DNA of 64,000 bases from assembly GCF_901709675.1 (NCBI RefSeq), contig NC_051105.1, positions 620,001-684,000 of the forward strand. The letters run 5' to 3'. This DNA is from Syngnathus acus (Eukaryota; Chordata; Actinopteri; Syngnathiformes; Syngnathidae). A program made the translations under genes and the position numbers. The first letter of the stretch is position 1; every line of letters begins with the position of its first letter. Positions 1 to 17,455 of the stretch are shown here, piece by piece. The notes beneath the pieces are model-generated. The model ran no database searches and was not told the DNA's origin. It was given only the letters and a program-made list of their open reading frames with translations.

Positions 1-2148
1 GAACGGACGCGCTCTTGCCCGCGGCGGCGCTCGGAGGACCGTTCACTTGTCCGGAGTCCGACGCGGTCCTGAGCAGGAGCGAGGCGGTCCCACCCGGCGG
101 GAGCAGGGCGGCTGGGGGGGAGCCCGGCTCCAAAGAGGCCGACGGGTCGGCGGGGAGTCGCTCCGGGTGAATGGTGGCGGCGTGCGGCTGTGCCGCCGGA
201 GCCTTTGAATCTTCGCCGTCGGCCGTCAGCGACGCGCTTTTGACCGGCGACGCCAGAGGGGAGCGCTGTTGCAGGCGCTCCAAAGACTTGGAGTCGTCGT
301 CCTTTTCCGCCTCGTGATTCAAACTGTGCGCTTTTCCGTGATTGGCCCTTTTGTTGGGGCACCCGGACTTGTGACCCGGGATGAGGTTTTGATGCAGAGG
401 CGAGCGGACCTGTTTGTGCTGTTCTGCTCCGGCGTCGGCGCTCTTGCTGCGCAGGATGAAGGCCTTCCTGGCCGAGTCGCAGAGCTGCGCTTTGGGCTTG
501 GGGTTCCTGGAAACGCTGTCGTCGCCGTGGCGAGGGACCTCGGCCGAAGAGCTGCGCTGCCGGGCCTCGCTCACGCAGCTCAAAGCTTTGGTGGCAGAAT
601 GGCGCGCGCCGGGGTGGGCGTCTCTGGCCCGGGAATCCGCGCCGTCCAGCCGGGATTTGCGGTCGCCGGAGGCTTCCGGGTTGTTGTTGCTGTCGCTCAA
701 GGTGACGCCAGAGTTGTGGCTTTCCGCTCGCGGATGCTCTTTTAGGTTCTCCGGCGCCTCTGCCGAGAAGATGGCGTTGTCTGTGGCGGTGAGAGGTTCT
801 TCCGCCCCGTGGTGGCTCTGGACTTCTCCTGACCCGTGGCCACCGGCTTCCAGACTGATACGCCAGTGGTTGCCGCTCTCGTGGCTGATGCCTCCGTTCA
901 CGTTTTTGTTTTTCCCCGACGGGTTCATTTTGACGCCCGGCAAGGAGATGCCCTCGTCGGACGCAGTCGTGCAGTTCTCCTTTGAGACGCTGCTCCGAAG
1001 ACACTGGAGGTCTGCCGGACGAGCGCCAAGGGGGCCGGCGCTGGTCCCGGGGTCCCAGCCGGCGGCGCGCTGCGTTGCAAGCATCATAGTCATCACGCTG
1101 GCGGTGACCTTGGGAGTGTCGGAGGCTGTTTGTCACCTGTTGTTTGGACGGGCCCCGCCCCTCCGCCCACGTGCGCGATCCGGCACCGGACGACGGCAGA
1201 CGGCCGCCGCCTCTGCTGCCACGTGGGCACGTTAGACTCAAGAGACATGGCCACCTCCCCGCGCCAATCGACACGTTTCCATTCCTTTGGATTTCCTGGA
1301 CAGAAGAAAGCATTTTACTTTCAAGCAAACAAAAAGTGGACTGATGAAAAATGACAAATCCAAAAGAAAACCTGCGGCGGCGGCGGTGGACTCGGCGCGG
1401 TGCCGACTCGCTGTTGGAAGCAGACGCTCAGGAGGCGGTTCTGCTGCTCCAAGTCAAAGACACGCGTACGCAGCTTGACGCATTCCTCTTTCAAGTCCTG
1501 CCAAAAGCACAAGAGGGAGGACGTGGCAAGAGCGAAGAGGAGAACATCGCCAGAGCGAACACTTGAGTCTCCAACCTTTTGAGCGAGGAGAGCCTGGACC
1601 ACCTGGTTGGCCACCTGCAGTCACAAACAAACGGTTGAGTAGACGTTTGACAGGGCGCCGCCTACGCTGGGCGGTGTCCCACCTCATCTAGGCAACGTTC
1701 GTACTGCTTCCTCTGGTTGCGGTTTTCCAAGGAGAGAGCCGAGTTCTCGGCCTGCGAGAGCCACAAGGACACCGCAAGGATGAGAGACCGCCAGCGCATG
1801 GGCGCTGATCATCAACCGGAGTTGCCATCGTGACCAGCCTAAAACGCAGAGTCGCACCTCCAGAGCTCTGAGGCGCCGGAGCACGGAAGCGCCTTCGTCG
1901 GAGTCCTCGTCCGGAGCCTGCGGCGATGTTTGTGAAGGCGCCGGAGCCTCCAGGCTGTCCTGCTGCTTCCACATCTCCTCCAAGAGTTTGTCCTGGAAAG
2001 CAAAGCGCAGAGGTGGCGTCATTTGGCCTAGGTGGATTGCGTCCCGGTCTTTTGTACCTTATATGCTTTCATCAGGTCCAGTGGGTCCACCTTGGGGCCC
2101 TCCGATGAGTCCTGGTTCTGCAGGAGGCTTGGCGCGCTCTCCTCCATC
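1..2148 (-). CDS. nckap5: NCK-associated protein 5, central exons (partial, runs off window start)
   Basis: Exons on the minus strand, in transcript order: 2058-2148, 1858-1992, 1683-1751, 1576-1614, 1372-1497, and one large exon from about 1069 (or 1125) down to base 1. The first five join in phase. They encode a coiled-coil stretch including ENSALSLENRNQRKQYERC, VANQVVQALLAQK and RVFDLEQQNRLLS, which matches the conserved N-terminal coiled coil of NCKAP5 better than that of NCKAP5L as I recall them. The large exon is open for about 350 codons in a Ser/Pro/Asn-rich frame containing DEGISLPGVKMNPSGKN, typical of the long disordered middle of this family. NCKAP5 binds NCK SH3 domains, and the family is associated with microtubules. 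The donor of the 1372-1497 exon and the acceptor of the large exon are uncertain. Coiled-coil exons upstream of 2148 were not found. Confidence 0.82.
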
Positions 2149-2359
2149 CTGCAGAACGCGACCTTGTCATTTTGCCGTTTTCGTTTTGGAAAGCGGCTGC
2201 ATTGAATGCCATTCATTTGACGCCTCCTCAAGGCTCATGTGCGCTTGATGAAGGGCTGACATTTTTTTTTTTTTTTTTGCAACATCATCCGTCCGTCCCC
2301 TGATCAGGCTCAACGGTTCTGTGATCACTCGCGATGGCTTGGGCTCATGTTGAAACGCA

Positions 2360-2360
<1 letters not shown>

Positions 2361-2432
<72 letters not shown>

Positions 2433-2465
2433 TCCATGCATCCAGCTAGCCAGCCAGCCAGCCAT

Positions 2466-2511
<46 letters not shown>
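2361..2511. repeat. (CCAG)n tetranucleotide array, about 150 bp
   Basis: Nearly perfect CCAG/GCCA repeats with three short interruptions (around 2431-2450 and 2463). The array creates spurious open frames of SQPA/AGWL repeats on both strands that are not genes. Confidence 0.97.
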
Positions 2512-2874
2512 GCAGTGTATTTTTTGAAAGCCAATTGCATTTGAAGGAGCAAAAGAGAAGCCAAGTTGCCTGGTGGGCGTAGCTCATCAAATTGCTCAAG
2601 GTGCAAAACAAAGCCAAACACTGGCTGTTAAAGGCTTTGGTTATGATTGACAGCTCCTAAGTTTGACTTGATGGCTCTGATTTTCTCCAACTTCCCTTTA
2701 TTCGGTGAGCCATTTCCTCACCGCTATGGGGTCTGTTTGCCGCGGTGCACGAGGGGCGAAGGTTTTACCCGGTCGGCCGGAGAAGTTCTGTCGCAGCGTC
2801 ACCGTCTGCCAGAGCCTCCGCCACGGGTCGGCCCGCTTCCCTTCCCTTTTCTTCCTTCCTTCCCTCCGACCGAC

Positions 2875-2903
2875 CGTCCGTCCGTCCGTCCGTCCGTCCG
2901 TCC
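2875..2903. repeat. (GTCC)n tetranucleotide array
   Basis: About seven uninterrupted GTCC units following a pyrimidine-rich stretch. Confidence 0.95.
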
Positions 2904-4408
2904 TTCAGCTTTACTCCTGATTGCTGCCTGCGCAAATGAATACATTGTTGTCGATTGGAAATGCGTTGAGAATTGCAAAAGGACTGAAATACAGATGTTG
3001 GTGAACACAAAGCTATTTGGCGTGGAACCATTTGGGTCACATTCCAGTCCATCGCTGCTGCCAGCTTGATAGTTTGTGATCGTGGAACTTAGTGTCATTT
3101 GGAAATAGCCCCGGCGTGTACAAAAGGATGCATTGACACGGATAGGCCTTTACAAATGTCCATTAACGTGATCATAGTTGCTTCCCTCACAATGAATCCA
3201 GGTCAAGTGCCATGACACTTAATTGCGCCTCTGGCCGCTTCCGACTCACTCCGACCCATTTACACCCGGATGCTCGCCGCACGTGAATTACTGCCAAGTT
3301 ATCACGAGGCAAATAAACTAGACTCGGGGAGACCAATCAAACACCAACCAAGAAGGACAACTCCAGGCAAACGCTCACCGACCGTTTAGTCTTGAAGAAC
3401 AAGATTGAATAGCACTGCTACCTAGTGGCGCTTAGCGGGAAGGGTGGCACGGACATCGGAACCGACTCCAATATACACCCATGCTCCTGAAAAGCCGTGA
3501 GTTTGGGCCCAGGCTGAAGCCCGCGAAAGGCCATCGCAAATGAAGACAGCCATTCCAAGTGAGGCTTTGTGAAATTGCAAATGGCCTCAGGTGCACGTGC
3601 GAGTCACTGGCAGTGACGCTTGCCAAGGAAGCGCTCGCCGCCTCTGCTGACCTACAAATGGTTTCTGGGACGAAGGACACTTCCAAATCATTTGGAATAC
3701 CATGATGAACGGGATGACTGCGATGTTACAAAGTCGTATCACGCGACTAACAGGACACCGACTCGTTTGTTGGGCTCTGAAGACGAGACACGTTGTTTGG
3801 AGAATAAAGGCAGAGGTGCGCTCCAAATGTCTTTGGCACACAACGGAGCCTCGGCTGGAAGAAGAAGAGCGGGCCGCGCTGCCTCCGCCGGCTCGACCGG
3901 GACAAACGTGGACATTGATGGCGCTTCACAATGGGCGGCAAACAAAGGCGCTCACTTTGGGAGGGCCAAAAGGGCGTCAAGAGCCCGATTATACGTCTTA
4001 CTACGCCGTTCAAGTGGCCATTCAGCCTCGGACGTCGGAACCAATCGGGACGGGCCCCCCCCCGTCAAGGGCATCGAGTGCAGACGCTCACGTTTCAACA
4101 GCTTGCAAATGGGTGACCTTGTCCCCAAACTACGAGCGGATTCGACTCGGCCCGTGCGGAACGCATCAATGGCCGTCGGGCTAGCTCAGCGCTAACTAGC
4201 GGCTCCATTTTGTCATTCAGCGACAAGGGTGCGCGTCGTCTCCATTTCAAACGGGTGAATTGACTGTAACGATGGTTTCATTCAACAACATCATGGCATC
4301 TCAACAATGTAACGAGTTAGCTCGTCTTCCAACAAGTTGTTGCCGTCAAAGGCGTAGCGGATGATGTCCATCTTTCAGTTTGTATTTTGCTTGCGATTGC
4401 TTTTGGCC

Positions 4409-4561
4409 TGCCTGGCTGCCTGCCCGCCCGGCTGCCTGCCCGGCTGCGTGGCTGCCTGGCTGCGTGGCTGCCCGGCTGCGTGGCTGCCCGGCTGCGTGGC
4501 TGCCTGCCTGCGTGGCTGCCTGCCTGCGTGGCTGCCTGCCTGCGTGGCTGCCTGCCTGGCT
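4409..4561. repeat. GC-rich minisatellite of GGCTGCCTGC/GGCTGCGT units
   Basis: Tandem units built from GGCTGC plus CTGC, GTGGCTGC or CCGGCTGC. In the second half a 16-base unit (TGCCTGCCTGCGTGGC) recurs three or more times. All three plus-strand frames are open and read Ala/Trp/Cys/Leu repeats, which is an artefact of the repeat. Confidence 0.9.
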
Positions 4562-5510
4562 GCAGCTGATATTTTTAGCGCTTTTTGAAGACGGTTGATG
4601 TTGCAGAGGTTGTTACCCCGCTGAGACGACGTTACTATTCTGTCGCTCTCGCAGTCTAATCTGGTCCCGCCGCGTGTTTTTATTTCTGGAGTTCAATCTT
4701 TGAGCGAGAGCTATTTATTGCTGATGTGCTTTTAAAAATATACCTATCTTTTTTGATTGTGCTCACACTGAAAGCCAACAATCAGGATTATTTCAGGGAG
4801 CACATTCATCTTTTTACATCTGTTGTGAAAAGGAAAGAAAAGAATTTGGACCAATCCCTTCGGGACACTTTGGACATTACTAAACATTGGTCAAATTCAT
4901 TGAACCACTTCATTTAGCAACTCAACGTCGATCGAACGATGCCGCCACGTCGACGACACCTGCGAGTTGCCCCAAAACGAAATGTTCTGCTCCGATGCAG
5001 ACTGACTGGCGAAGGCGCCGAAGGCGGCCGCTTCGGAGCCTTTCCGCTCAGGTCCGCTGGCAGCCGTTGGCCAGAAGCACTCGCTGGGAGCCTCAAAGAA
5101 CCTCCGGGCGAGCGCCGACCCCCTTTTTCCTGGGCTCGTTGTGGCGGTGCGACAGAATCCATTAGGCTGCCTGATAACGCGTGAGGTCTTCTTTGGCGGA
5201 GGCCCGATCTGCGCCGAGGTCAGCGCCACCCCACTCAAGCCGCTCATTTTTCGTAAAAGACCAGGCGGCGGTTAACACGTTTGTTTCTTTTGCCCGCTCG
5301 GGTTTAGTGTGGTGTCAGGGCTTGATTTTGTTGGGAGTGAAACTTTCCAAGAAAGCGCCACGCCAAGAAGTGGCCCAAAAAGCCTCAAAGTAAAACGGCC
5401 TGCCGGCTGGACTGTTGCGATCAACGTGTCCGGCGGGCCAACTCGCCTGCAGGAGCCAGTCAATTATTGATGCGGGGCTTAGCTTAGCCTACTTTCTCTG
5501 CGACTTCGGG

Positions 5511-5544
5511 GCAAGCAGGCAAGCAAGCAAGCAAGCAAGCAAGC
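5511..5544. repeat. (AAGC)n tetranucleotide array
   Basis: About eight AAGC units ending in GCATGC. Confidence 0.93.
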
Positions 5545-6324
5545 ATGCCGACTTGTTGCCATGTGTGCGTGCGTGGCACGTCTACCTGTTTGTGTATTAT
5601 GCATGCAGCGGAGCAGGTTGGCCCAAACCGTTTCAATGTGGCCGCAGCGTCTAAATGGAGGCTTTGGTAAGACGTGGAAAGACTCGACTTGCTTTATGCA
5701 TGGCTTCGCTCTGGGCCATTTTGCCAGCGGGGCCAAAATGGGGCTGGCGTATTTTGCCTCGGCGAGCCAGCAAATTCTCCAGTGTCAAAGGTCAATAAAG
5801 GGCTTGCTACTTTGAAATCTTCTGCTTTTCCTGCTTCAACTTTGACGTTGTGATTTGGAACAAAGTGAGAGTGTGACTTGTCAAAGTACGTCTGTTTTTG
5901 TCAAGATTTGTTTTCTTGAAAAAGATTCTTCTCAAAGCAACTACTACTATGTATGTTTATATTACAACATTAGGACAAAGTTATTCCAGCTATTCCGTTT
6001 GTCAAACTTAAAGGCTTACTTGCATTTTTTTCTTGATACATAACAAGCTCTTGAAAAATGCCACGTTGCATCATAACAGTACGTCTTTTTTCTTGGGGGG
6101 AAACAACCAACAACTCTCTTCTCCAAATTGTTCACCCATTCATGATTTGAACAAATAGACAAATATGAATTTGTCACGTTCGTGTGTGTTTTTTGTCTCT
6201 CTAATGGAGTTGGCTTTTTACCAGCATACGTGACATCACAGGACCTTTGCACCTTTTCGGGATGTGACAATTATGCCATAGTACGTCTGCGTTGGCGGAC
6301 ATCAAAGCGTCGACTTGTGCTTAA

Positions 6325-6371
6325 ACTAAGCTAAGCTAAGCTAAGCTAAGCTAAGCTAAGCTAAGCTAAGC
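6325..6371. repeat. (CTAAG)n pentanucleotide array
   Basis: Nine perfect CTAAG units immediately downstream (minus-strand sense) of the candidate first nckap5 exon. Confidence 0.96.
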
Positions 6372-6421
6372 AGAAGCAATGGGTTGCTTGCCTTGCCGGC
6401 ACATCATGCTCCTGTCCTTAC

Positions 6422-6535
6422 CTCGTCAGAGATGGACGTTACATCCCCGGAGCGCAGCGGGTTATCTGGGTCAGTGGCGGCGGCGGCGGCTGCAGCAGCG
6501 CATCCATCCGGGCCCGCCCGTGCGGACGCCCGCAT
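6422..6535 (-). CDS. Candidate first coding exon (nckap5 or another minus-strand gene)
   Basis: On the minus strand an ATG at 6535 opens a 38-codon frame with an in-frame stop just upstream. It begins MRASARAG, carries a run of eight alanines from GCC repeats, and ends SGDVTSISDE directly at a strong donor (GAG|GTAAGG) in phase 0. The block is GC- and CpG-rich, as expected of a first exon. Its position upstream of the nckap5 exons on the same strand suggests it starts that gene, but I cannot align it to a known nckap5 N-terminus and the intervening exons are unidentified. The opposite strand is also partly open. This is inference from splice signals and composition. Confidence 0.35.
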
Positions 6536-6787
6536 CCGGCATCAGGAGCATCTGGCAGCAGGTGCTCGCATCCTTGCGCACAAAAAAGAAGGGAAGGAGA
6601 GCAAAAAATATGGATGAGGGGGAAGCAGAGAATGGGGATTCTAGCAGGGCTCTGCCAAGGACTCAGCAGCTCCGCTCCTCCTCCTCTTGGTGTTCTTCCT
6701 CCCCCCCTCGCGCTCACGGTGCCTAATTTGCCGCTTTATGGCTCTATTTGTGTCTCCCTGTGATGCTCAGCCGCGTTTCCACCTCAC

Positions 6788-6789
<2 letters not shown>

Positions 6790-6836
<47 letters not shown>
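6790..6836. repeat. (CT)n dinucleotide array
   Basis: Over 20 uninterrupted CT units. Confidence 0.97.
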
Positions 6837-6841
<5 letters not shown>

Positions 6842-8140
6842 GCTCTTTGGGTTCCTCAACTGCCCAGAGGATGCTGAACATGTGTGGATGGCGGGGGGCT
6901 GGGCCGGCTCGGAGTCGAGCGCCACGCTTCATAGGTGGTGACGCGTGTGGAGCCAGCGCATTCGGGGGGCATGAAAATGGATTGTTTGTTTGTTTGTTTG
7001 TTGCATGCACTCCCACCTCCCCTCCCTTAACCCAATTTCGCAGTCTGACAAGAGAAAAGGCATTGCAAACATTTGGGATATTAACAGAAGGATTTTTGGA
7101 TTGGGGGAAAAAGGGACAACTTGCTCTTCAGATGTTGAATTTGAGTATTGCAAAAGATAGAAGACTAAAATAGTCTTTTCGAAACCCAAATGTGGTGGGG
7201 GCGGGGCGGGGCGGGGCAGGGATCTGCTTTTACAGCGCTACAACAGAGAGCTGCGTGTATTTATAGCAGGCTTGGCGGCGGAGGACGATGTGAGGAAATA
7301 AGCTCCTCTATTTTCTCGGCGCCCGCCTGCCGTCACACATGCGTGCGTGCGTGCGCTCGCTCGCATCTCGGGTGATACGCTGCCAGGCTGCGTTAGATCA
7401 AATCATACGCACGCACGCACGCACACCCAAAATGCACTTAAATGTCTCTTTTAGGGTGGAGAAGACTCGCTCCCGAGTGCGCTTAGTCACGCTGGTCTTG
7501 AGCCAAATTACACGTCGGCTGAGCCAATATTGAGTGCGTGAACGGTTGAAAGATGCGCTCATATGAAGATGTGTGTGCGTGCGTGCGTGCGTGCGCCGTT
7601 GCAGGAGAATCCCTCTGGGCTTCTGCTTTGACCTAGATGGAGCCGTGATGCTCAGGAGCCTGACAGGCAGGCAGGCACGGCGTGTGCATATGCGCAGAAT
7701 GCACACGCTCCGCCTTCAAAATGCAGCCCATGCCAAAAGGGAAAAGATGCAGCAAAAGAAGCAGAGATGCCAGAAGCTTAGCTGGAGGACTTAGCAGCCG
7801 GCCGGAAAAGGGCCTCAAAGAGGGGCCCTGGTCAGCTTATGTAACTTGAAAAGAAACCATTCATTAGTGGTCAGTCAAAGCGAGAGTGTACATAGCAGAA
7901 CTCACCTGAAGGGAATCAGTTGATCTTCAGGGTGCTGGCACAATGGCACAAGTCGGCCGCTTTTGCTTGAAAGTCCAAGCATCTCCAACAAAAGGGGAAA
8001 CTGCTCATGGGGTGCTGTTGGTCACTTAAGGAGGCGTCCTACTCATTGGCTGGCGCAATAACGAAGCTGCCAAAATGCAGCATCACCGTTCATCTGCAAA
8101 TCCGAGTCATTGAAAAAGAGAATACTTTGCTGAAGCCCAA

Positions 8141-8146
8141 TTTATT
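8141..8146 (-). terminator. Candidate poly(A) signal of ftcdnl1 (AATAAA)
   Basis: The minus strand reads TGA A AATAAA immediately after the ftcdnl1 coding sequence, with a single base between stop and hexamer. If used, the 3' UTR would be only a few tens of bases. No other clear AATAAA was noted just downstream. Confidence 0.4.
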
Positions 8147-8147
8147 T

Positions 8148-11184
<3,037 letters not shown>

Positions 11185-12623
11185 ATGACAACCACGGTGG
11201 CGCCGGCGTCGAGCAGCCGCCCGGTTGGACTCTCCAAAGGTCCGGACGCGCCGAGGCTCCACAAGCTACTGGCCGTGCCCGGGTGCAAAGCAAACATGCT
11301 CAACGATCTGCTCCTCCTCCGGCCTGGAGACGGACACGAGGCGCAGGCAGATAAGAGCAGCATTAGCAGGCATGTGGTGTTTTTCCACGGGGATATTCAG
11401 GTGAGCGAGCACAGGTAGAAAATGAACAGTGCGGTGTGCGCTCGACTGCATTGGATGATCGAATCGAGGGAATACTAACATATTTCATTCAAAGGAGAAA
11501 ACGTGTCCATCACAGTGAAAACCATGTGAGCAAATTGCATCCATCCAAGTGTGTGCTGTGCTGTGCTGTGCTGTGCTGTGCTGGTGTTGTCTTGTCGCAG
11601 AACTTCCAGGAGGAGATGTCCTCGCAGCCGGAGTGCGCCCAGTGGCTGGCGTGGAGCCTGGAGCAGGTGGGCGTCGCGCTGGGCCGCCGCTTTTCCGGCC
11701 ACCACGTGTGGGTGGTGCGCGCCTCCCGCATGCACCTGCACAAGTTCAGCAGCTACCGCAACTTTGTGGAGAGCAACATGTTCGGCGCCCCGCAACACGG
11801 CCCGTACTCGCCCGACGGCGGAGCGCTGCGCCAACTCAGGTCGGGGAAACTTCTTTCCTTTGCACGGCCCGGGTCGAAATCTTGGCTTAGCATTACAGCT
11901 AAATGCTAGTTCACCGTGTTTGCTCCACGACTTGACACAAGTCTGCAGACCTTTGAGTCCAACTGGGCTTACACGCCATCAACATTTAGCATGATCACGA
12001 CCACTATGTCAGTGATAGATCAGGCACATCATATCCGCCGATAGTTTGAATAAACCCACCCGAAAGCGATGCGTGATAAAGTTAGAACAAAAAAGTGGAG
12101 TGTCCGGAGCAGTTGAATCTTCAAGCTGACCAACTTGGACTGTGGTGGTCGCAGGTCTCTGCTGGTCCACGGGATGGAGCGAGCCGGCCTGCCAAACACC
12201 ATCCGGCCTCCGGGCGGCGCCAGCGGCAAATTCTCCCTGACCCTGGTGGGCTTCAGCAAAGGCTGCGTGGTCCTCAACCAGGTGGTCCACGAGCTGGCCG
12301 GCGCCCTGGCGGACCCGGGTCTCTCGGACTTTACCCGGAGCCTTTCGGACATGTTCTGGCTGGACGGCGGCCACCCGGGGGGAAGCGAGACCTGGGTGAC
12401 GGACAGGAGGCTGCTGGGCCAGCTGGCCGCCAGCGGCATCGGGCTCCACGCCCACGTGACGCCCTACGAGGTCCGGGACCCCGCGCGGGCCTGGGTGGGC
12501 CGGGAGCACGCGGCTTTCGTGAAGACCCTGGAAGAGTTTGGGGCACGTCTGTGCCATAAAATCCATTTTGCGGACGAGCCGCCGGCCATTGAAAAGCATT
12601 TTGGGGTCATTCGGGAATTCTGA
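11185..12623 (+). CDS. c2orf69: Orthologue of human C2orf69 (mitochondrial hydrolase-like protein, 307 aa)
   Basis: Three exons: 11185-11400, 11601-11839, 12155-12623, totalling 924 bases (308 codons with TGA). Exon 1 ends HVVFFHGDIQ; exon 2 carries SRMHLHKFSSYRNFVESNMF; exon 3 carries SLTLVGFSKGCVVLNQ, MFWLDGGHPGG and HAHVTPYEVRDPARAW. These are hallmark stretches of the C2orf69 family. GFSKG fits the GxSxG nucleophile elbow of alpha/beta hydrolases, and the Asp and His of a possible triad could lie in LDGGH and HVTPY. The human protein is linked to mitochondrial respiratory-chain disease (from memory). The chosen ATG is the first after an in-frame stop at 11137; no clear targeting peptide is visible, so an extra 5' exon or another start is possible. 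Confidence 0.93.
11553..11583. repeat. (TGTGC)n pentanucleotide array in intron 1 of C2orf69 gene
   Basis: About six TGTGC units ending roughly 17 bases before the exon 2 acceptor, probably overlapping its polypyrimidine region. Confidence 0.9.
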
Positions 12624-14365
12624 GCCCCCCTTTAAGAGCTTTTCACAAGCAACAGAGAATCGAACTTGCAGTCACGGTCAACCTAGGCCGGCTGTCGTCG
12701 CTAGTGAATGGAGCAAAGCCAATCATTCCATTTGAATGCCCTATTCCAATGTGTCTCAATGACCCGTCAGCATTGAAATGATGTCAAGAAATGAAAATCT
12801 GCATAAAACCTCTGTTTGTATTCATTTCGCTCATTGCTGGCTTAAAATGAGTGATTGGAATCGTTGCGCTGAATACAGGATTGAAGTTTGGTTTCCATGG
12901 TTCGACATTTCCGCTGCAAAAGATGGCAGTTGCTTTTTTACGGGTCTTCAAAGCAAAAGTCAAGCATAGGGAGCGAGGAGTCGCATCATTTCCATCAGCT
13001 TTAATGAGCCTAAACGTGCACTAGCTTGTGTGTGGCTTGATCACAAAACCTGAGTTGGACACAATCAACTTGCCCCTGGGTTCAATTGGAACCATTCCAA
13101 AAGAAACTAACATCTGTGGCAAAATGTGCGTGTGAGGTATCAGACAAAAACCCGGATGACTGACAATCAAGAGAAAACCGCAAGTTGGAGCGAGCGCAAG
13201 GCTATTTTTGAAATACAACCTGAAGAGGCCGCTCGGGGCTCCAATTCAATTCATTCCATGGGCAGGCTGGTAACAAATCATCTTTCCCCACCCAAATGAA
13301 TCTAAATGTCAATCATCCGTTCCGGTGCCTCCCTCAATTAATTTTTTTAAATAAAAAAAAAAAAAAAGAAGCCCTTTTTTTTTTTTTTTACAAAGAGGTC
13401 AGTTTGCATTAAGCTAGAAAGAGCTTTCTGGAAGGCAAAGAAGTTAAATGAAGGACAAAACTTTGAAACTGTTTTTGTTGGAGCGTACAATTGAAAATCA
13501 AACAGCTGGAAGCCTCTTTGTGGAAGAAGCCAGCGAGCCAGCGAGGAATGTTTGCTGAGCCGGCACACAAGCTTCAGCTGGTGAGTAAAAAAAATGTCAA
13601 AAGATGGCTTGTATAGCAAAAAACTCAGGTCACTCATATCTCAAGGCACTGTTGTACATATTTGCGTCACCTATACCACCCGGAAAAAAAGCAGCCTCAT
13701 TCTGAGCTGAACGTTAACAGAAGGCGACGAGCGCTTGGACGCATGCCGTTGCTGTCACATGGAGCGTTGGTCCTTCTCAATTGCCTTCATTTGTCACCAC
13801 TCTCCAGCGATCCACATAGCAAAAACATATTAGCGACATGAAAACACTAAAATAACGTTGAGTTCCTGCGCATAAATAAAATCAGTAAGGATGACGTTAG
13901 GAATATGAAAAGTGAGCAGTGATTTTTTTTTTTTTTTGTCTTTTCTGTTTATACGCAAAGAAGAGCCTTCGTTTTAAAAACATGCGTGAATGCATAAAGC
14001 GCCGCGTCAATGAGGAAGTTAAGTGCCGGTCGCCGGGGTTCCCTTTTCCGCAGGACGACAAAAGCGGAACTGGTTTGGCCGCCGACGTGTCGTCACCTGA
14101 GAATCGGATTAACACTGAAAAGGGAAAAAGGCCATTCAAAGATTTCCAAAAGTGGCCATCAAGTGTGGGAATGTGCTTTTTGCATCAGTCCGGTCCAGTC
14201 CTTTGGCAAAACAGGCGAGAAGCGCAGAAGGTGCCGCGCGCGGCCAAAAGTCCACTGGCGACAAGAGGGCCGCTTTAACTCGGCGGCGAAGGAGTGAGAT
14301 GATTATCTTTGGCTTGTGTTAATCAACAAATGGAAATATGTCGCCCGGCGCTCTTAAAAGCCACT
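12624..14365. other. Convergent 3' region of the C2orf69 gene and stk17b
   Basis: The two genes end toward each other here, so this is mainly 3' UTR and spacer. Low-complexity A/T runs lie at 13346-13391 and 13921-13937. AATAAA-like hexamers occur on the plus strand near 13350 and 13873, but I cannot say which is used. Confidence 0.5.
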
Positions 14366-17319
<2,954 letters not shown>

Positions 17320-17420
17320 CGTCGCCTCGATCAGCACCAGTCGGCGCAAGGAAGCGGGTCGCGCGCGAGTCGCCGCGATGCCAAACACGGTGGGTGGCTG
17401 TGAAGAGGACTCTCGAAAAA

Positions 17421-17455
17421 GGCGAGGCGAGGCGAGGCGAGGCGAGGCGAGGCGA
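17421..17455. repeat. (GGCGA)n pentanucleotide array
   Basis: Seven GGCGA units about 100 bases upstream of the stk17b start codon. Confidence 0.95.

Larger units (their letters stand above)
2149..6421. other. Putative nckap5 intronic sequence; no exon recognised
   Basis: This lies between the first recognised nckap5 exon and the candidate first exon at 6422-6535. It holds tetranucleotide arrays, a GC-rich minisatellite and a pentanucleotide array, listed separately. A GC-rich block at about 4930-5240 is open on both strands but matches nothing I know. I looked for the remaining N-terminal coiled-coil exons of nckap5 on the minus strand and did not find them. Confidence 0.5.
6536..8147. other. 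Intergenic sequence between candidate nckap5 first exon and ftcdnl1
   Basis: No coding exon recognised. It contains a (CT)n array, a short TTTG run near 6982-7000, a (GGGGC)n run near 7197-7217 resembling GC boxes, and several short GCGT/CGCA arrays (about 7337-7352, 7410-7424 and 7573-7595). Confidence 0.6.

Noticed and set aside
1069-1125. Alternative arginine/glutamine-rich reading of the large nckap5 exon
   Set aside because: A second minus-strand frame is also open, but its Arg/Gln/Pro-only composition is typical of a shadow in GC-rich coding sequence. The chosen frame has normal composition.
2167-2621. Open frames reading AGWL or SQPA repeats on both strands
   Set aside because: They are translations of the (CCAG)n array, open in every frame because the unit has no stop codon.
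12009-12599. Minus-strand frame of 196 codons opposite the C2orf69 last exon
   Set aside because: It is a shadow of a GC-rich coding exon; the plus-strand reading is conserved.
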